From: Rhizobium sp. ASV8
Lineage (GTDB): Bacteria; Pseudomonadota; Alphaproteobacteria; Rhizobiales; Rhizobiaceae
Direction of reading: 5' to 3'
DNA: 34,660 nt
NCBI RefSeq assembly: GCF_016429255.1
Contig: NZ_JAELUG010000076.1
Span: 1-34,660, forward strand
Shown here: positions 16,549 to 24,679 of the stretch, piece after piece
Layout of the letters: every line of letters begins with the position of its first letter
Position numbering within the stretch: the stretch's first letter is position 1
The notes under the pieces: model-generated
The model's database searches: none
The model's input: only the letters and a program-made list of their open reading frames with translations
What the model was told of the DNA's origin: nothing
Position numbers and translations under genes: made by a program

Positions 16549-17448
16549 ATGCGCGCTGACTTGAATGATCTGGCTTACTTTGCCGAAGTGGTTGCGCATG
16601 GCGGCTTTGCCGCGGCGGGCCGCGCGCTGCGCGAGCCAAAATCGAAGCTGAGCCGCCGTGTCGCCGCGCTGGAGGCGCGGCTTGGCGTCCGTCTGATCGA
16701 GCGATCGAGTCGCCGTTTCAGGGTGACGGACATCGGTCAAAGTTTCTATGAGCGCTGCAAGGCCATGCAGATGGAGGCAGATCGTGCGGAAGCTCTGGTG
16801 GCCGAGGCGCAATCGGAGCCGTACGGCGTCGTGCGTATGAGTTGTCCGACAGGGCTCATCGAGGCGATCTCAACGCTTGTCACACAGTTTCTGGATCGTT
16901 ATCCCAAGGTTCGCCTGCAACTTGTAGCGATCGATCGGCCGGTCGATCTCATCGAAGAACGGATCGACGTAGCGTTGCGTGTTCGGACCTCGCTCGACAG
17001 CGATGCATCGCTTACCATGCGGTCGCTGGGAGAATCCATTCGTATTCTCGTAGCCACGCCGCAGCTTGCCAGCAGGATCGCCGATGTCGAGGATCTCGGG
17101 CGTTTTCCGACGCTGGCGACCAGCGACGATCACGTTGATGTCGATTGGCACCTGGCGACGGATGACGGCCGCGCACATGTTCTTCGCCATGCGCCGCGAA
17201 TTGGTTGTGCCGATTTCTCGGCGGTGCGGTCCGCGGCGGTCGCAGGCCTGGGTGTCGCGCTCCTCCCGGACCACACATGCCGGCAGGCGCTTGAGGCAGG
17301 TTCGCTGGTCCGGGTGCTGCCGGCATGGAGGGGAATGCGGGGCCAGGTGCATCTGGTCTTCACCACGCGACGCGGCCTTCCCCCTGCCGTTCGAAAATTC
17401 ATCGACTGCCTCGCCGCCGGATTTCCGCGCGATGCCTTGACGCGGTAG
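16549..17448 (+). CDS. LysR-family transcriptional regulator
   Basis: This regulator of about 299 residues has an N-terminal winged helix-turn-helix (about 3-62), with the helix AAAGRALREPKSKLSRRVAALEAR partly visible at 22-45. The C-terminal effector domain (about 90-290) is of the periplasmic-binding fold. The subgroup with RMSCPTG after the linker helix resembles regulators of short-chain dehydrogenases and oxidoreductases. Two ATGs overlap (16546 and 16549); AAGGA ends three or six bases before them, so the second is preferred. It is divergent from the SDR/SnoaL unit and is the expected activator or repressor of that unit. The effector is unknown. Confidence 0.92.
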   Translation: MRADLNDLAYFAEVVAHGGFAAAGRALREPKSKLSRRVAALEARLGVRLIERSSRRFRVTDIGQSFYERCKAMQMEADRAEALVAEAQSEPYGVVRMSCPTGLIEAISTLVTQFLDRYPKVRLQLVAIDRPVDLIEERIDVALRVRTSLDSDASLTMRSLGESIRILVATPQLASRIADVEDLGRFPTLATSDDHVDVDWHLATDDGRAHVLRHAPRIGCADFSAVRSAAVAGLGVALLPDHTCRQALEAGSLVRVLPAWRGMRGQVHLVFTTRRGLPPAVRKFIDCLAAGFPRDALTR

Positions 17449-17839
17449 ATCTTCGTCATCCCCTTTGAAACTCGCTGGTGGCGCCGGTTGGCGGATGTCG
17501 CCGCCTGCGACATGCCTCTGAACGTACATAAGTCTGACCGGTGTCCTTCGCCGCCGGCGAGATTGGCCCGATATCGACAGCCTTGAGCGGAGGCGATTAT
17601 CGAGGGCCGGCCGTCCTTGCAGCCGCGAAGTTTTGGCTTGGGCTAGGGCAATCGCCTACCGAAGTTTGAACATCGACGGAGTCGAAACATCCATAACAAG
17701 GATCTTTCGGCCCCGTTGAACGCTCAGCTGTCGTAAGTTGAGCGCCTCCGCTTTTTCTTTGAATCGCAGAAGCGCTCCGTATCCTGATTTCTTGTGCGTT
17801 GCGGATGGAGGGCCGTTACGCACTCTTCCCGGAAACGCT
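17449..17839. other. Gene-free gap between LysR and chemoreceptor genes
   Basis: Both flanking genes end here (convergent). No open frame of this 391-base stretch has a convincing start site or family resemblance. The only structure seen is the stem-loop at 17721-17744. I found no mobile-element ends or repeats. Confidence 0.6.
17721..17760 (+). terminator. Possible terminator stem-loop between convergent genes
   Basis: CGCTCAGCT (17721-17729) pairs with AGTTGAGCG (17736-17744), nine pairs with one G-U, over a GTCGTA loop. A T-rich tract CTTTTTCTTT begins seven bases later, favouring the plus strand. It is about 270 bases past the LysR stop, which is far, so confidence is low. Confidence 0.4.
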
Positions 17840-20011
17840 TTAGGCTGCGCGTGCGCTCCGATTTGCGATACGGTGATCCCGGCCGATATCGGCAGCCGTC
17901 ACGAACTTCTCCAGCATCGACGACAGGCCCTGAGCCTCCTGAACGAGACACGTGGCAGAAGCCGTCATCTCTTCAACCATTGCCGCGTTGCTTTGCGTGG
18001 CCTGGTCCATGATGTTGACCGCGGTGTTGACCTGCTGCAGCCCGCTGGATTGTTCCCTGGCAGCCATCGCGATGGCATCCATATGGTCATGAATTGACTG
18101 GACGAGTTCGGAAATTGCGCCCAGGCCCTCACCGGTCGCGCCGACGAGCTTTACGCCATCCACCACCCGCTCGCGCGAGGCGTTGATCAGCGTCTTGATC
18201 TCCTTGGCGGCGGTTGCGGCGCGTTGCGCCAGCTCGCGAACCTCATGAGCAACGACTGCGAAACCTCTGCCTGCATCGCCCGCCCGCGCTGCTTCCACGC
18301 CGGCATTGAGGGCGAGGAGGTTGGTTTGAAAGGCGATCTCGTCGATGACGGCGATGATCTGTCCGATCTGCTGCGACGAGGTTTCGATGCCCTGCATCGC
18401 CCGGATCGCATCTTCAGCCACCGTGCTGAATTTACGGGCATTGCCGCGGGTCTCGCTGACGAGGTCGCGAACCTCGCCGGTGCGCTGCGAGGTGGCGCGG
18501 ACATTGGCGCTGATTTCCTCCAGTGCGGCTGCTGTCTCCTCCAGCGAGGCGGCCTGTGCCTCGGTGCGCTTGGCGAGGTTGTCGGAGGCGGCGGAAATCT
18601 CGCTGCTGCCGCCATGCACGACTTTCACCGCCTGGCCTACGGTCGACAGCGCCGTCCGCAACTGACGGACGGAGCCATTGAAATCGTGGCGCAGCGGCTC
18701 GAATTGCGGAGCAAATCTATCGGAGATTTCGCATAGGAGATCGCCGGAGGCGAGACGATTGAGGCCGGCGGCGAGCGAGCCCGTTGCCGCATGCAGGCGG
18801 CTCTCCGCCTGCTCGGCGGCCTCGCGCTCGATGCGCTGGCGCTCCAGATCGGCATTGCGGCGGCTCTGTTCCGCTTCCGCTTCCAGTTCGGTATTGCGCT
18901 TTGCGGCGTCGCGGAACACATCGACGCAACGAGCCATCTCCCCGACGAGATCGCGGCGTTGCACGAAGGGAACTGGCTCGGCCGTTTCGCCCTGCGCAAG
19001 ACCCATCATGCGTTGGCAGATGGAGCGAACCATCTTCGAAACGACGCGAACGGTCGATAGGCAGAGGGCCATCGCGGCGAGGAAGATGCCTATTGAAAGC
19101 ATCAACACGGATTCCAGCTGCCACTTGAGATGGGCGATCCGTTCGCTGGTCAGGCGTTCGAGAAGAGCCGAGGTCTCGTCGACAACGGTGTTCACAAGTT
19201 CTGTCTGCGCATTGGTGGCCGAAAACCATTCAGCGACTGCCTTGGCATCCGCCGTCACGGCCTCGTTCCTATACATGGCCTGCATCGTCTTTTCCAGGAA
19301 GAGACCTTGCGGGCCGGCATGGAAGGCGGAGAGTTTTTCCACCTGGGTCCGCGGAAGAAATTCTTCGATCTTCTGGCCGTAAGTGTCGCGCAAGTTGCGC
19401 GCATGCAGCAGGAAGGCAAGGTCATCCTGTGTCAACGGCGTTCCGCCGAGGAACTGCTTGCCAAAATTGATCTCGATCTGACCGGCATCGCCCACCTGCA
19501 ACAGGGCGTGATAGCCGTCGATCAGCCGGGCAAGCCCAAGGTCGTCGATGGTCGCGGCGGAGCGGCGCACGAGGTCGAGCCCGGCGGCAGAGGCCGGCTG
19601 CAACACGGTCAGTGCCTCGCTGCTGTCCACTTCACCGTTCGCGTCCACGTGACGGCGGTATTCCGGAAGTCCCGCCAATTTCGAGCGGATGATCCCGACG
19701 TCGTTTTCGATCGTCTTGTCGGTGTTGCCCGCCGATCTCCATGCCTCGAAAGCCGCAAGAAGGTTGGCAAGCGCCTCATCCGTCACGGCCCGCTGGCGCG
19801 CTCGCGTTTCGGGCGTCGAAAAATCCTCGGCCGGCAATGCCTGCGCAATCTTGCGGCCGGCTTCCGCCAGATGCTGCACCACCATCTGGCGCTCGATGAC
19901 GGAGTATTTGTCATAGGCTTGTGACACGACCTGCATGCCTAGCCAAAGGAAGGCGAGAAGCGGCGCGGCTGCGATGAGGTAAAGGAGTTGTTGCAACGAG
20001 AACTTGGACAT
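17840..20011 (-). CDS. Methyl-accepting chemotaxis protein with NIT-like sensor
   Basis: This is a membrane chemoreceptor of 723 residues that signals to CheA/CheW. The order is membrane segment 1 (about 8-28), an all-helical periplasmic sensor (about 30-298), membrane segment 2 (about 300-320), HAMP (about 321-372), a coiled connector with a possible second HAMP (about 410-455), and the methyl-accepting signalling region (about 455-700). The hairpin tip (about 557-590) has the near-invariant FQTNLLALNAGVEAARAG core. The sensor's spaced helices and LIDGYHALL/GKQFLGG pattern resemble the NIT domain, a nitrate/nitrite-type sensor, but this is a weak match. There is no C-terminal NWETF-like tether for CheR. 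No che genes are nearby, so it is an orphan receptor feeding a distant pathway. The upstream ribosome site is weak. Confidence 0.92.
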   Translation of the reverse strand: MSKFSLQQLLYLIAAAPLLAFLWLGMQVVSQAYDKYSVIERQMVVQHLAEAGRKIAQALPAEDFSTPETRARQRAVTDEALANLLAAFEAWRSAGNTDKTIENDVGIIRSKLAGLPEYRRHVDANGEVDSSEALTVLQPASAAGLDLVRRSAATIDDLGLARLIDGYHALLQVGDAGQIEINFGKQFLGGTPLTQDDLAFLLHARNLRDTYGQKIEEFLPRTQVEKLSAFHAGPQGLFLEKTMQAMYRNEAVTADAKAVAEWFSATNAQTELVNTVVDETSALLERLTSERIAHLKWQLESVLMLSIGIFLAAMALCLSTVRVVSKMVRSICQRMMGLAQGETAEPVPFVQRRDLVGEMARCVDVFRDAAKRNTELEAEAEQSRRNADLERQRIEREAAEQAESRLHAATGSLAAGLNRLASGDLLCEISDRFAPQFEPLRHDFNGSVRQLRTALSTVGQAVKVVHGGSSEISAASDNLAKRTEAQAASLEETAAALEEISANVRATSQRTGEVRDLVSETRGNARKFSTVAEDAIRAMQGIETSSQQIGQIIAVIDEIAFQTNLLALNAGVEAARAGDAGRGFAVVAHEVRELAQRAATAAKEIKTLINASRERVVDGVKLVGATGEGLGAISELVQSIHDHMDAIAMAAREQSSGLQQVNTAVNIMDQATQSNAAMVEEMTASATCLVQEAQGLSSMLEKFVTAADIGRDHRIANRSARAA

Positions 20012-20556
20012 TCCGAACCACTTTCTGCTCTACTACCTATTGGGGAGGAGAGCATCGATAGAAGAATATCCTTAATTGTGCGTTATCGGAAACAACAGTT
20101 GGCGTATATGATATAGTGATAACATTCTGACGGTGTCATTGCCCGTCGAGAGACACGCCATTGGCTCGAATTCGCACTTGCTGCACGCTCGCGAAGATGG
20201 CCTATTCGTATCGGTGAGCAGCGACACCGTCTCCACCACTCCGATATTCGAGCGCTACGGCGCGAGATGGGTGCTTTTCGCATTGGGAGGGGAGCCTTCG
20301 GCCCTCGAGAACCCCTCGAATGGCCGCGTCTCGGCAGGCGACCAAAATCACGAAACTATTGGGAGATCCTGGGAAGGCCATTGCGGAGAACCGAGCCGGA
20401 TTTGTCGGGTTCAACTGGAGCAACGCAGCTCGTGGCCCGGGAGCGCAAGCAGCACTACGCTCGGATTGAAACCGGACGGCAAAGCCATCGGCGCGACCGT
20501 CTTCAGTCTCAATGTCGACAAAGCTGTGGCAGCCTTGGCTGCCACAGCTTTTTAAA
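20012..20556. other. Gene-poor 545-base gap with a 3' plus-strand terminator
   Basis: This gap lies between the chemoreceptor start and the small exported protein's stop. The longest plus-strand frame (20133-20555, 140 aa) has no recognisable domain and an uneven composition, and its last codons are made of the terminator hairpin, so I do not call it a gene. The AT-rich part at about 20085-20130 should hold the chemoreceptor promoter. A strong stem-loop with a T-run closes the gap at 20520-20553, reading on the plus strand, although no plus-strand gene precedes it. Confidence 0.5.
20520..20553. terminator. Strong intrinsic terminator, possibly bidirectional
   Basis: AAAGCTGTGGCAGC (20520-20533) pairs perfectly over 14 bases with GCTGCCACAGCTTT (20538-20551) around a CTTG loop. 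On the plus strand TTTAAA continues after it, giving a five-T run. On the minus strand it starts three bases after the stop of the small exported protein gene but is followed only by TTTGTC from the arm. It can serve the minus-strand gene; its better T-run faces the plus strand. Confidence 0.8.
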
Positions 20557-20937
20557 TCACTTCGGAAGCTGCGCGCCAGCCTGGTTCACGGCGTTGGCAA
20601 TCGTTTCGCAGATCTGCTTTTCAGTCACGTTCTGTGCTTTTGCCGAGGCTGCCAGATCCTGGCTTATGCCCATGGCGGAGATCTTGCCCTTCGCGCCTTC
20701 TGCTTCAGCGGCATCGCCCTTCGCTTTGTCTGAGGGTGCGGGGATGAGGGCGACCATTTTTTCCTGGATCGCAATGGCTGCGCCGTCAATGTGGCCGCTG
20801 GTCTGGCAATATTTCAGGATGCCCAGCTGATTACGCGCCGAATTGTATGCCATTTCCATCTGATCGCTTGTTGCCTGCGCAAAAGCCGGTGCGGCAAATC
20901 CAAGGGCTGCGATGCCGGTCAGAATAATCTTTCGCAT
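20557..20937 (-). CDS. Small exported protein of unknown function
   Basis: This 126-residue protein has a clean signal peptide, MRKIILTGIAALGFAAPAFA then Gln (cleavage near 20-21). The mature part is helical, with paired cysteines at about 44 and 109 that could form a disulfide. It has a central IPAPSDKAKGDAAEAEGAKG segment and ends NAVNQAGAQLPK. From memory this resembles a rhizobial family sometimes labelled pore-forming ESAT-6-like, but I cannot confirm that label and it says little about function. It stands alone, with its own terminator at 20520-20553 and an upstream gap to the importer genes. The likely location is the periplasm. Codon use looks like that of its neighbours. Confidence 0.75.
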   Translation of the reverse strand: MRKIILTGIAALGFAAPAFAQATSDQMEMAYNSARNQLGILKYCQTSGHIDGAAIAIQEKMVALIPAPSDKAKGDAAEAEGAKGKISAMGISQDLAASAKAQNVTEKQICETIANAVNQAGAQLPK

Positions 20938-21185
20938 ATAAAACTCCTGATTGCTTCAATATGCTGGGATTTATCCTCGATCGTGTGGAAGACAAGGGTT
21001 TAAGGGGCAAAAGTTTCGCCGTTCGGCAACTTGAGCGTTCTTTTTCCGAGGGTGCTCAAGCGGAAACTTGGCTTGATTGGACATCCTGTCGGGCAGGCTG
21101 AAAGCTTATCGTGCTCCCGGCGCTTATCGCGCCGTGTGTGACATCGGAAGCGAGGAGGGAGGCCCCCTCGCTTCCTTGTTAGTGT
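20938..21185. other. Spacer upstream of the small exported protein gene
   Basis: This spacer of about 250 bases holds the promoter of the small exported protein and the terminator of the importer operon (21146-21175). No open frame is convincing. I cannot define -35/-10 boxes with confidence. Confidence 0.5.
21146..21175 (-). terminator. Terminator-like hairpin after the importer operon
   Basis: GGAAGCGAGG (21146-21155) pairs with CCTCGCTTCC (21166-21175), ten perfect pairs, with an extra GGG/CCC pairing possible inside. It sits 10 bases past the binding-protein stop on the minus strand. The stem is strong; the U-run is missing on that strand. Confidence 0.6.
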
Positions 21186-22235
21186 TTACTTGGTTTCGAT
21201 CGCATTCCAGCCGTCGACGATGGCCTTGATGGCGGTCGAGAAGCTCTTTACGTCGGTCGGGAAATGTACCTTGGCGTAGCTTTCCTTTGGCAGCATCGCT
21301 TCTGCGACGTCCTTTGGTAGTTCGACATCGCGGGTCGGATGTGCATGGCCCTTGGCAAGCAGGATCTGACCTTCATCGGAGAACAGGAAGTCGAGCGCGC
21401 CCTTGGCGGCGTTCGGGTGCGGGGCGACGGCGCTCACATATTGAGCGAAGAGCATGCCGACCGTTCCGTCTGTTGGGATGATGACCTTCAGCGGCAGGCC
21501 GGTTGCATCGCGCTTGGCCTGGCCGTCGAAATCGTAAACCAGCGATATCGGGCATTCGCCCTTCTGAATCGATGCGACGTTGAGGACAACGCCCTTGCGC
21601 AGGTTGCCGCTGTCGCGCAGTTGCTTGAACCAGTCGAGACCGGGCCGAACATTCGCTTCGCTGCCGCCATTGGCGAGTGCTGCGGCAAGAACCGAGGCCG
21701 TTGCATAGGTGGAGACGCGCGGATCGCGGCTGCAGACCATGTCCTTGTATTCCGGCTTCAGCAGATCGTTCCACGATGCCGGTGCCGTCTTGACCTGATC
21801 GGTGTTGACGAGAAATGCGATCGCGCCCCAGTAGGATGCGGCCCAATGACCGTCCGGATCCTTGAACTGCGGCTTGATGCGATCCCAATTGGCGTTCTTG
21901 TAGCTGCCTGCAAGCTTCTCATCGAGCAGTCGACCGACGAAATCATAGCCGATATCGGCGATATCCATGACGGGAGCGCTCTTTTCAGCCAGCAGATGGG
22001 TGATCTGTTCGCCCGATGTCATGTCGGTATCGACATGTTCGACGCCATACTTCTTTTCGATTTCCGTGAAGATGGCGCCCAGGTTCACCCAATCGTCCGA
22101 CATTCCATAGGAGACGAGCTTGCCTTCCTGCTTGGCGCCGGCGACGACAGCCGGCGAGCTTTCGGCAAGAGCGAAGCTTGTGCTGCTGCACAGAAGAGCG
22201 ACGCTGAGGGTATATTTTACGGCTTTTGCAATCAC
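21186..22235 (-). CDS. ABC importer periplasmic binding protein (Fe3+/polyamine/phosphonate-like)
   Basis: This is a type II periplasmic binding protein of 349 residues with a signal peptide (about 1-25, ending SFALA). Features such as EGKLVSYGMSDDWVN at the start of the mature part and NAAKGALDFLFSDEGQ near the end are typical of the AfuA/PotD/2-aminoethylphosphonate-type binding proteins. I choose GTG (22235-22233): AAGGA lies eight bases upstream and the signal peptide then starts correctly. The longer in-frame extension overlaps the permease gene. The start lies one base after the permease TAG, so translation is coupled. It is the last gene of the operon, unlike most importers where it comes first. 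The ligand is unknown. Confidence 0.87.
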   Translation of the reverse strand: MIAKAVKYTLSVALLCSSTSFALAESSPAVVAGAKQEGKLVSYGMSDDWVNLGAIFTEIEKKYGVEHVDTDMTSGEQITHLLAEKSAPVMDIADIGYDFVGRLLDEKLAGSYKNANWDRIKPQFKDPDGHWAASYWGAIAFLVNTDQVKTAPASWNDLLKPEYKDMVCSRDPRVSTYATASVLAAALANGGSEANVRPGLDWFKQLRDSGNLRKGVVLNVASIQKGECPISLVYDFDGQAKRDATGLPLKVIIPTDGTVGMLFAQYVSAVAPHPNAAKGALDFLFSDEGQILLAKGHAHPTRDVELPKDVAEAMLPKESYAKVHFPTDVKSFSTAIKAIVDGWNAIETK

Positions 22236-22236
22236 G

Positions 22237-23085
22237 CTATTGGTCCTTTGTTTTGGAGGTAGTGAAACGGGGACGTTCCGAGCGATGAGCGGACGTCGTG
22301 AGAATGCCGAGCGAGATGAGCCAGGCACATGCGAAACTGATGAGAGCCAGCGCGCTCGCCTGGCGCGCGTCGAAGCGGGTGAATTCGACGAGGTAGATCG
22401 GGAATGTCTTGAACCGGGTGCCGATGAGCAGACTGGCAAGCGCGAACTCGACAAAGGCGGCGGAAAAGACCAGCAGGCTCCCGTTCATAACGCCGCTGCG
22501 GATATTCGGCAGAATGACAGCCAGAAACGTCCGGGTTTGGCCGGCGCCGAGGCTGCTTGCCGCCTCCGAAAGCGTGTGGGTATCAATCGCCTCAAGGGCG
22601 TTCATGACCGGTCGGTACATGAAGGGCAGTGTGATCACCACATAGGCGGCCACGAGTAGAACCGGTGAACTGGCAAGCGATAGGGGCGCTGCGCCATAGA
22701 GCCTGATCAAACCCAAAGCCAGGACTGCGGCGGGGAAACCAAACGGGATGATGGTCAATATTTCCATCATCGGCTTGGCGCGTGGCAGCTTCGCGTGAAC
22801 CCAGTAGGCGGTGGGAACCACGAGGGCCAGGGAAACCAGTACGCTGGCACCGGAGATATAGACCGAATTGGCAAGCGAGGTCTTGAAGGCGGACTTCGCG
22901 GTGACCTTGCTCCACCAATCCAAGGTAAAGCCTTCCGGCCAGATCGACCGGTCCCAGCGCACTGAGATCGAAAACAACGCGGTCGCCAATATTGGCACGA
23001 TCATGAACACAAGGAAGAGTGTGATAACGGTGAACTGCGCCAATGACGACGCACTGGTCCTCTTGGATAGGCTTGGTGTGGTCAT
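22237..23085 (-). CDS. ABC importer permease, second subunit
   Basis: This 282-residue inner-membrane permease of the PotC/ThiP/AfuB-like BPD_transp_1 family has six predicted helices. The cytoplasmic EAA loop that contacts the ATPase is visible as EAASSLGAGQTRTFLAVILPN (partly; about 182-202). Its ATG at 23085 overlaps the TGA of the first permease as ATGA. A longer frame starting at 23898 lies within the first permease gene and is rejected. It forms the membrane channel with the 23082-23936 protein. An intact EAA loop shows that it expects an ATPase partner, which is not encoded next to it. Confidence 0.9.
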   Translation of the reverse strand: MTTPSLSKRTSASSLAQFTVITLFLVFMIVPILATALFSISVRWDRSIWPEGFTLDWWSKVTAKSAFKTSLANSVYISGASVLVSLALVVPTAYWVHAKLPRAKPMMEILTIIPFGFPAAVLALGLIRLYGAAPLSLASSPVLLVAAYVVITLPFMYRPVMNALEAIDTHTLSEAASSLGAGQTRTFLAVILPNIRSGVMNGSLLVFSAAFVEFALASLLIGTRFKTFPIYLVEFTRFDARQASALALISFACAWLISLGILTTSAHRSERPRFTTSKTKDQ

Positions 23086-23936
23086 GATGCGATCTTCCTC
23101 GCATTGCGCACGAGGAACTGGTGGGCAGCGACGCAAAGCGCCATGATCAGCAGAGAGAGAACAGCAATGGCATCGGCCAGCGCCGGCTCCAGCTGAACGT
23201 CGCCACGGATAAGTGCGGCGATCTGGATGGTGACGAGATTGATCGAGGAGCCCGTCAGGGTCCATGCCGTCGCATAGGCACCGAATGCATTGGCAAAGAG
23301 CAGAAAGAAGCTGCTGACGAGACTTGGCCAGAGGATTGGAAGCGCGACCATACGCCAGTAGAGAATTGGCCTTGCTCCAAGAATGGCCGCAGCCTCTGCC
23401 CATTCCTGGCGTAGTCCCTGAAAGGAGGGGATCAACAAAAGGATTGCCAGCGGTATCTGAAAATAGAGGTAAGAGACCACGAGGCCGCCCAGCGAATAGA
23501 TGCGGAAGCCGGGATAAAGGTCGATGCCGATCTGCTTCAGGAGTAGCGTCACGATCCCGGTCGAGCCGAGGGTGATGACGAAGGCGAAGGCAAGCGGTGC
23601 CCCGCCGAAATTGGCAGTTACATCGGCAAGAGCGGTCAAGCTGTTCCTGACCAGCGGACTGCGGCTGTTGACAATGACATGGGCGACCGTGGCGCCGGCG
23701 ATCGTTCCGGCAGTCGCAGTTGCGAGCGACAGCCCGATGCTGTTGACGAAGGCGGCGACAATGGCCGGGTTCAACGCCCTGGCGAAATTGTCGAGCGAGA
23801 TGGTGTCCTTCGTCGTCAGCGCCGATTTCACCAGCATCATCAGCGGGGCGATTTCGAAGGCGAGTATGAAAGCAAGAAAGGGCGCCAGTCCAAGCCATGC
23901 CCAGGAAAGGCGCCGGGTGCCGGCAGATTTCAGCAT
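23082..23936 (-). CDS. ABC importer permease, first subunit
   Basis: This 284-residue permease has six predicted helices, beginning with a long hydrophobic stretch near 12-35 and the family's APLMMLVKSAL turn. The EAA loop reads EWAEAAAILGARPILYWRMV (about 180-200), intact for ATPase contact. It starts at ATG 23936, seven bases inside the end of the metallo-hydrolase gene, and overlaps the second permease by four bases. The tight overlaps show one transcript. The family resembles spermidine/putrescine PotB and 2-aminoethylphosphonate PhnU-type permeases, but substrate cannot be told from this. Confidence 0.9.
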   Translation of the reverse strand: MLKSAGTRRLSWAWLGLAPFLAFILAFEIAPLMMLVKSALTTKDTISLDNFARALNPAIVAAFVNSIGLSLATATAGTIAGATVAHVIVNSRSPLVRNSLTALADVTANFGGAPLAFAFVITLGSTGIVTLLLKQIGIDLYPGFRIYSLGGLVVSYLYFQIPLAILLLIPSFQGLRQEWAEAAAILGARPILYWRMVALPILWPSLVSSFFLLFANAFGAYATAWTLTGSSINLVTIQIAALIRGDVQLEPALADAIAVLSLLIMALCVAAHQFLVRNARKIAS

Positions 23937-24679
23937 TTTACCACCGTGCCATCGACGGCGATGGTCACCAGACCGGCATAGTGCGCGCCGAGATCAGCTC
24001 GGATCCTGTCATGATCGGTCGCGGGATAGGTGTGCGTGACGATGAGGTGCCTGACACCTGCCGCCTCTGCAATGCGTCCCACCACATCCGAGGTGAAGTG
24101 ATCGGTTGTCGGATATCCCTTTTCAAAGGAGCATTCGCAAAGGAGGATGTCCGCCTGACGCGCGATGTCGATCATAGCATCCATATCCGCGGCATCGCCG
24201 GAATAGACGAAGACCCGGTCTTGCGTTTCGACGCGAAAGGCGAGGCTGTTTGTCGTGTGTCCGGTCAGGCAGGCTTCCACCGTCAGCCCGGCAATCTCGT
24301 GCCGGCCAACCTCAAGCTCTATGACTTCGAGCGCGTAGGATTGCGGCAGGGCGTCTCTGAAGATCGCAAGCAATTCGGCGATGAAGGTCTTCAGGCCGCG
24401 GCAGCCGACGATGGTCAGCGTTTCTGTCCGGCTCCAACCCGGAGTCGCCTCCAGCGCCTGCAGCAGCGTCACGAGATCGAGCGTGTGATCCGGATGCAGA
24501 TGAGAAATGAAAATCGTCCGTATATCGCGATAATCCAGCCCGGCCAGCGCGAGACGAGCCAGTGCACCGGGACCCATATCGAACACGACAGGTCTGCCCG
24601 CGATCTCCAGCGCGTGGCACGATGTGCTCAGCCCGCGCGCGGGCAGAATAGTTCCTGCTCCAACGACGGTAAGCTTCAT
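23930..24679 (-). CDS. Metallo-beta-lactamase-fold hydrolase (RNase Z/PhnP-like)
   Basis: This 249-residue (from ATG 24679) binuclear-metal hydrolase belongs to the group containing RNase Z, arylsulfatase AtsA and the cyclic phosphodiesterase PhnP. The metal motif is ISHLHPDH (58-65; the HxHxDH pattern), followed by a later LTGHTTNS histidine, YSGDAAD with the bridging Asp, and VTHTYP. The MKLTVVGAGT first strand supports the internal start; an ATG at 24724 would add 15 polar residues with a poor ribosome site. It is the first gene of the importer operon and overlaps the first permease by seven bases. It may process the imported compound, for example a phosphate, sulfate or lactone ester. That is inference. 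Confidence 0.85.
   Translation of the reverse strand: MKLTVVGAGTILPARGLSTSCHALEIAGRPVVFDMGPGALARLALAGLDYRDIRTIFISHLHPDHTLDLVTLLQALEATPGWSRTETLTIVGCRGLKTFIAELLAIFRDALPQSYALEVIELEVGRHEIAGLTVEACLTGHTTNSLAFRVETQDRVFVYSGDAADMDAMIDIARQADILLCECSFEKGYPTTDHFTSDVVGRIAEAAGVRHLIVTHTYPATDHDRIRADLGAHYAGLVTIAVDGTVVKC

Noticed and set aside
20133..20555. A 140-codon plus-strand frame in the chemoreceptor-exported protein gap
   Set aside because: No family resemblance, and its last codons are the terminator hairpin. I kept the gap as possible non-coding RNA instead.
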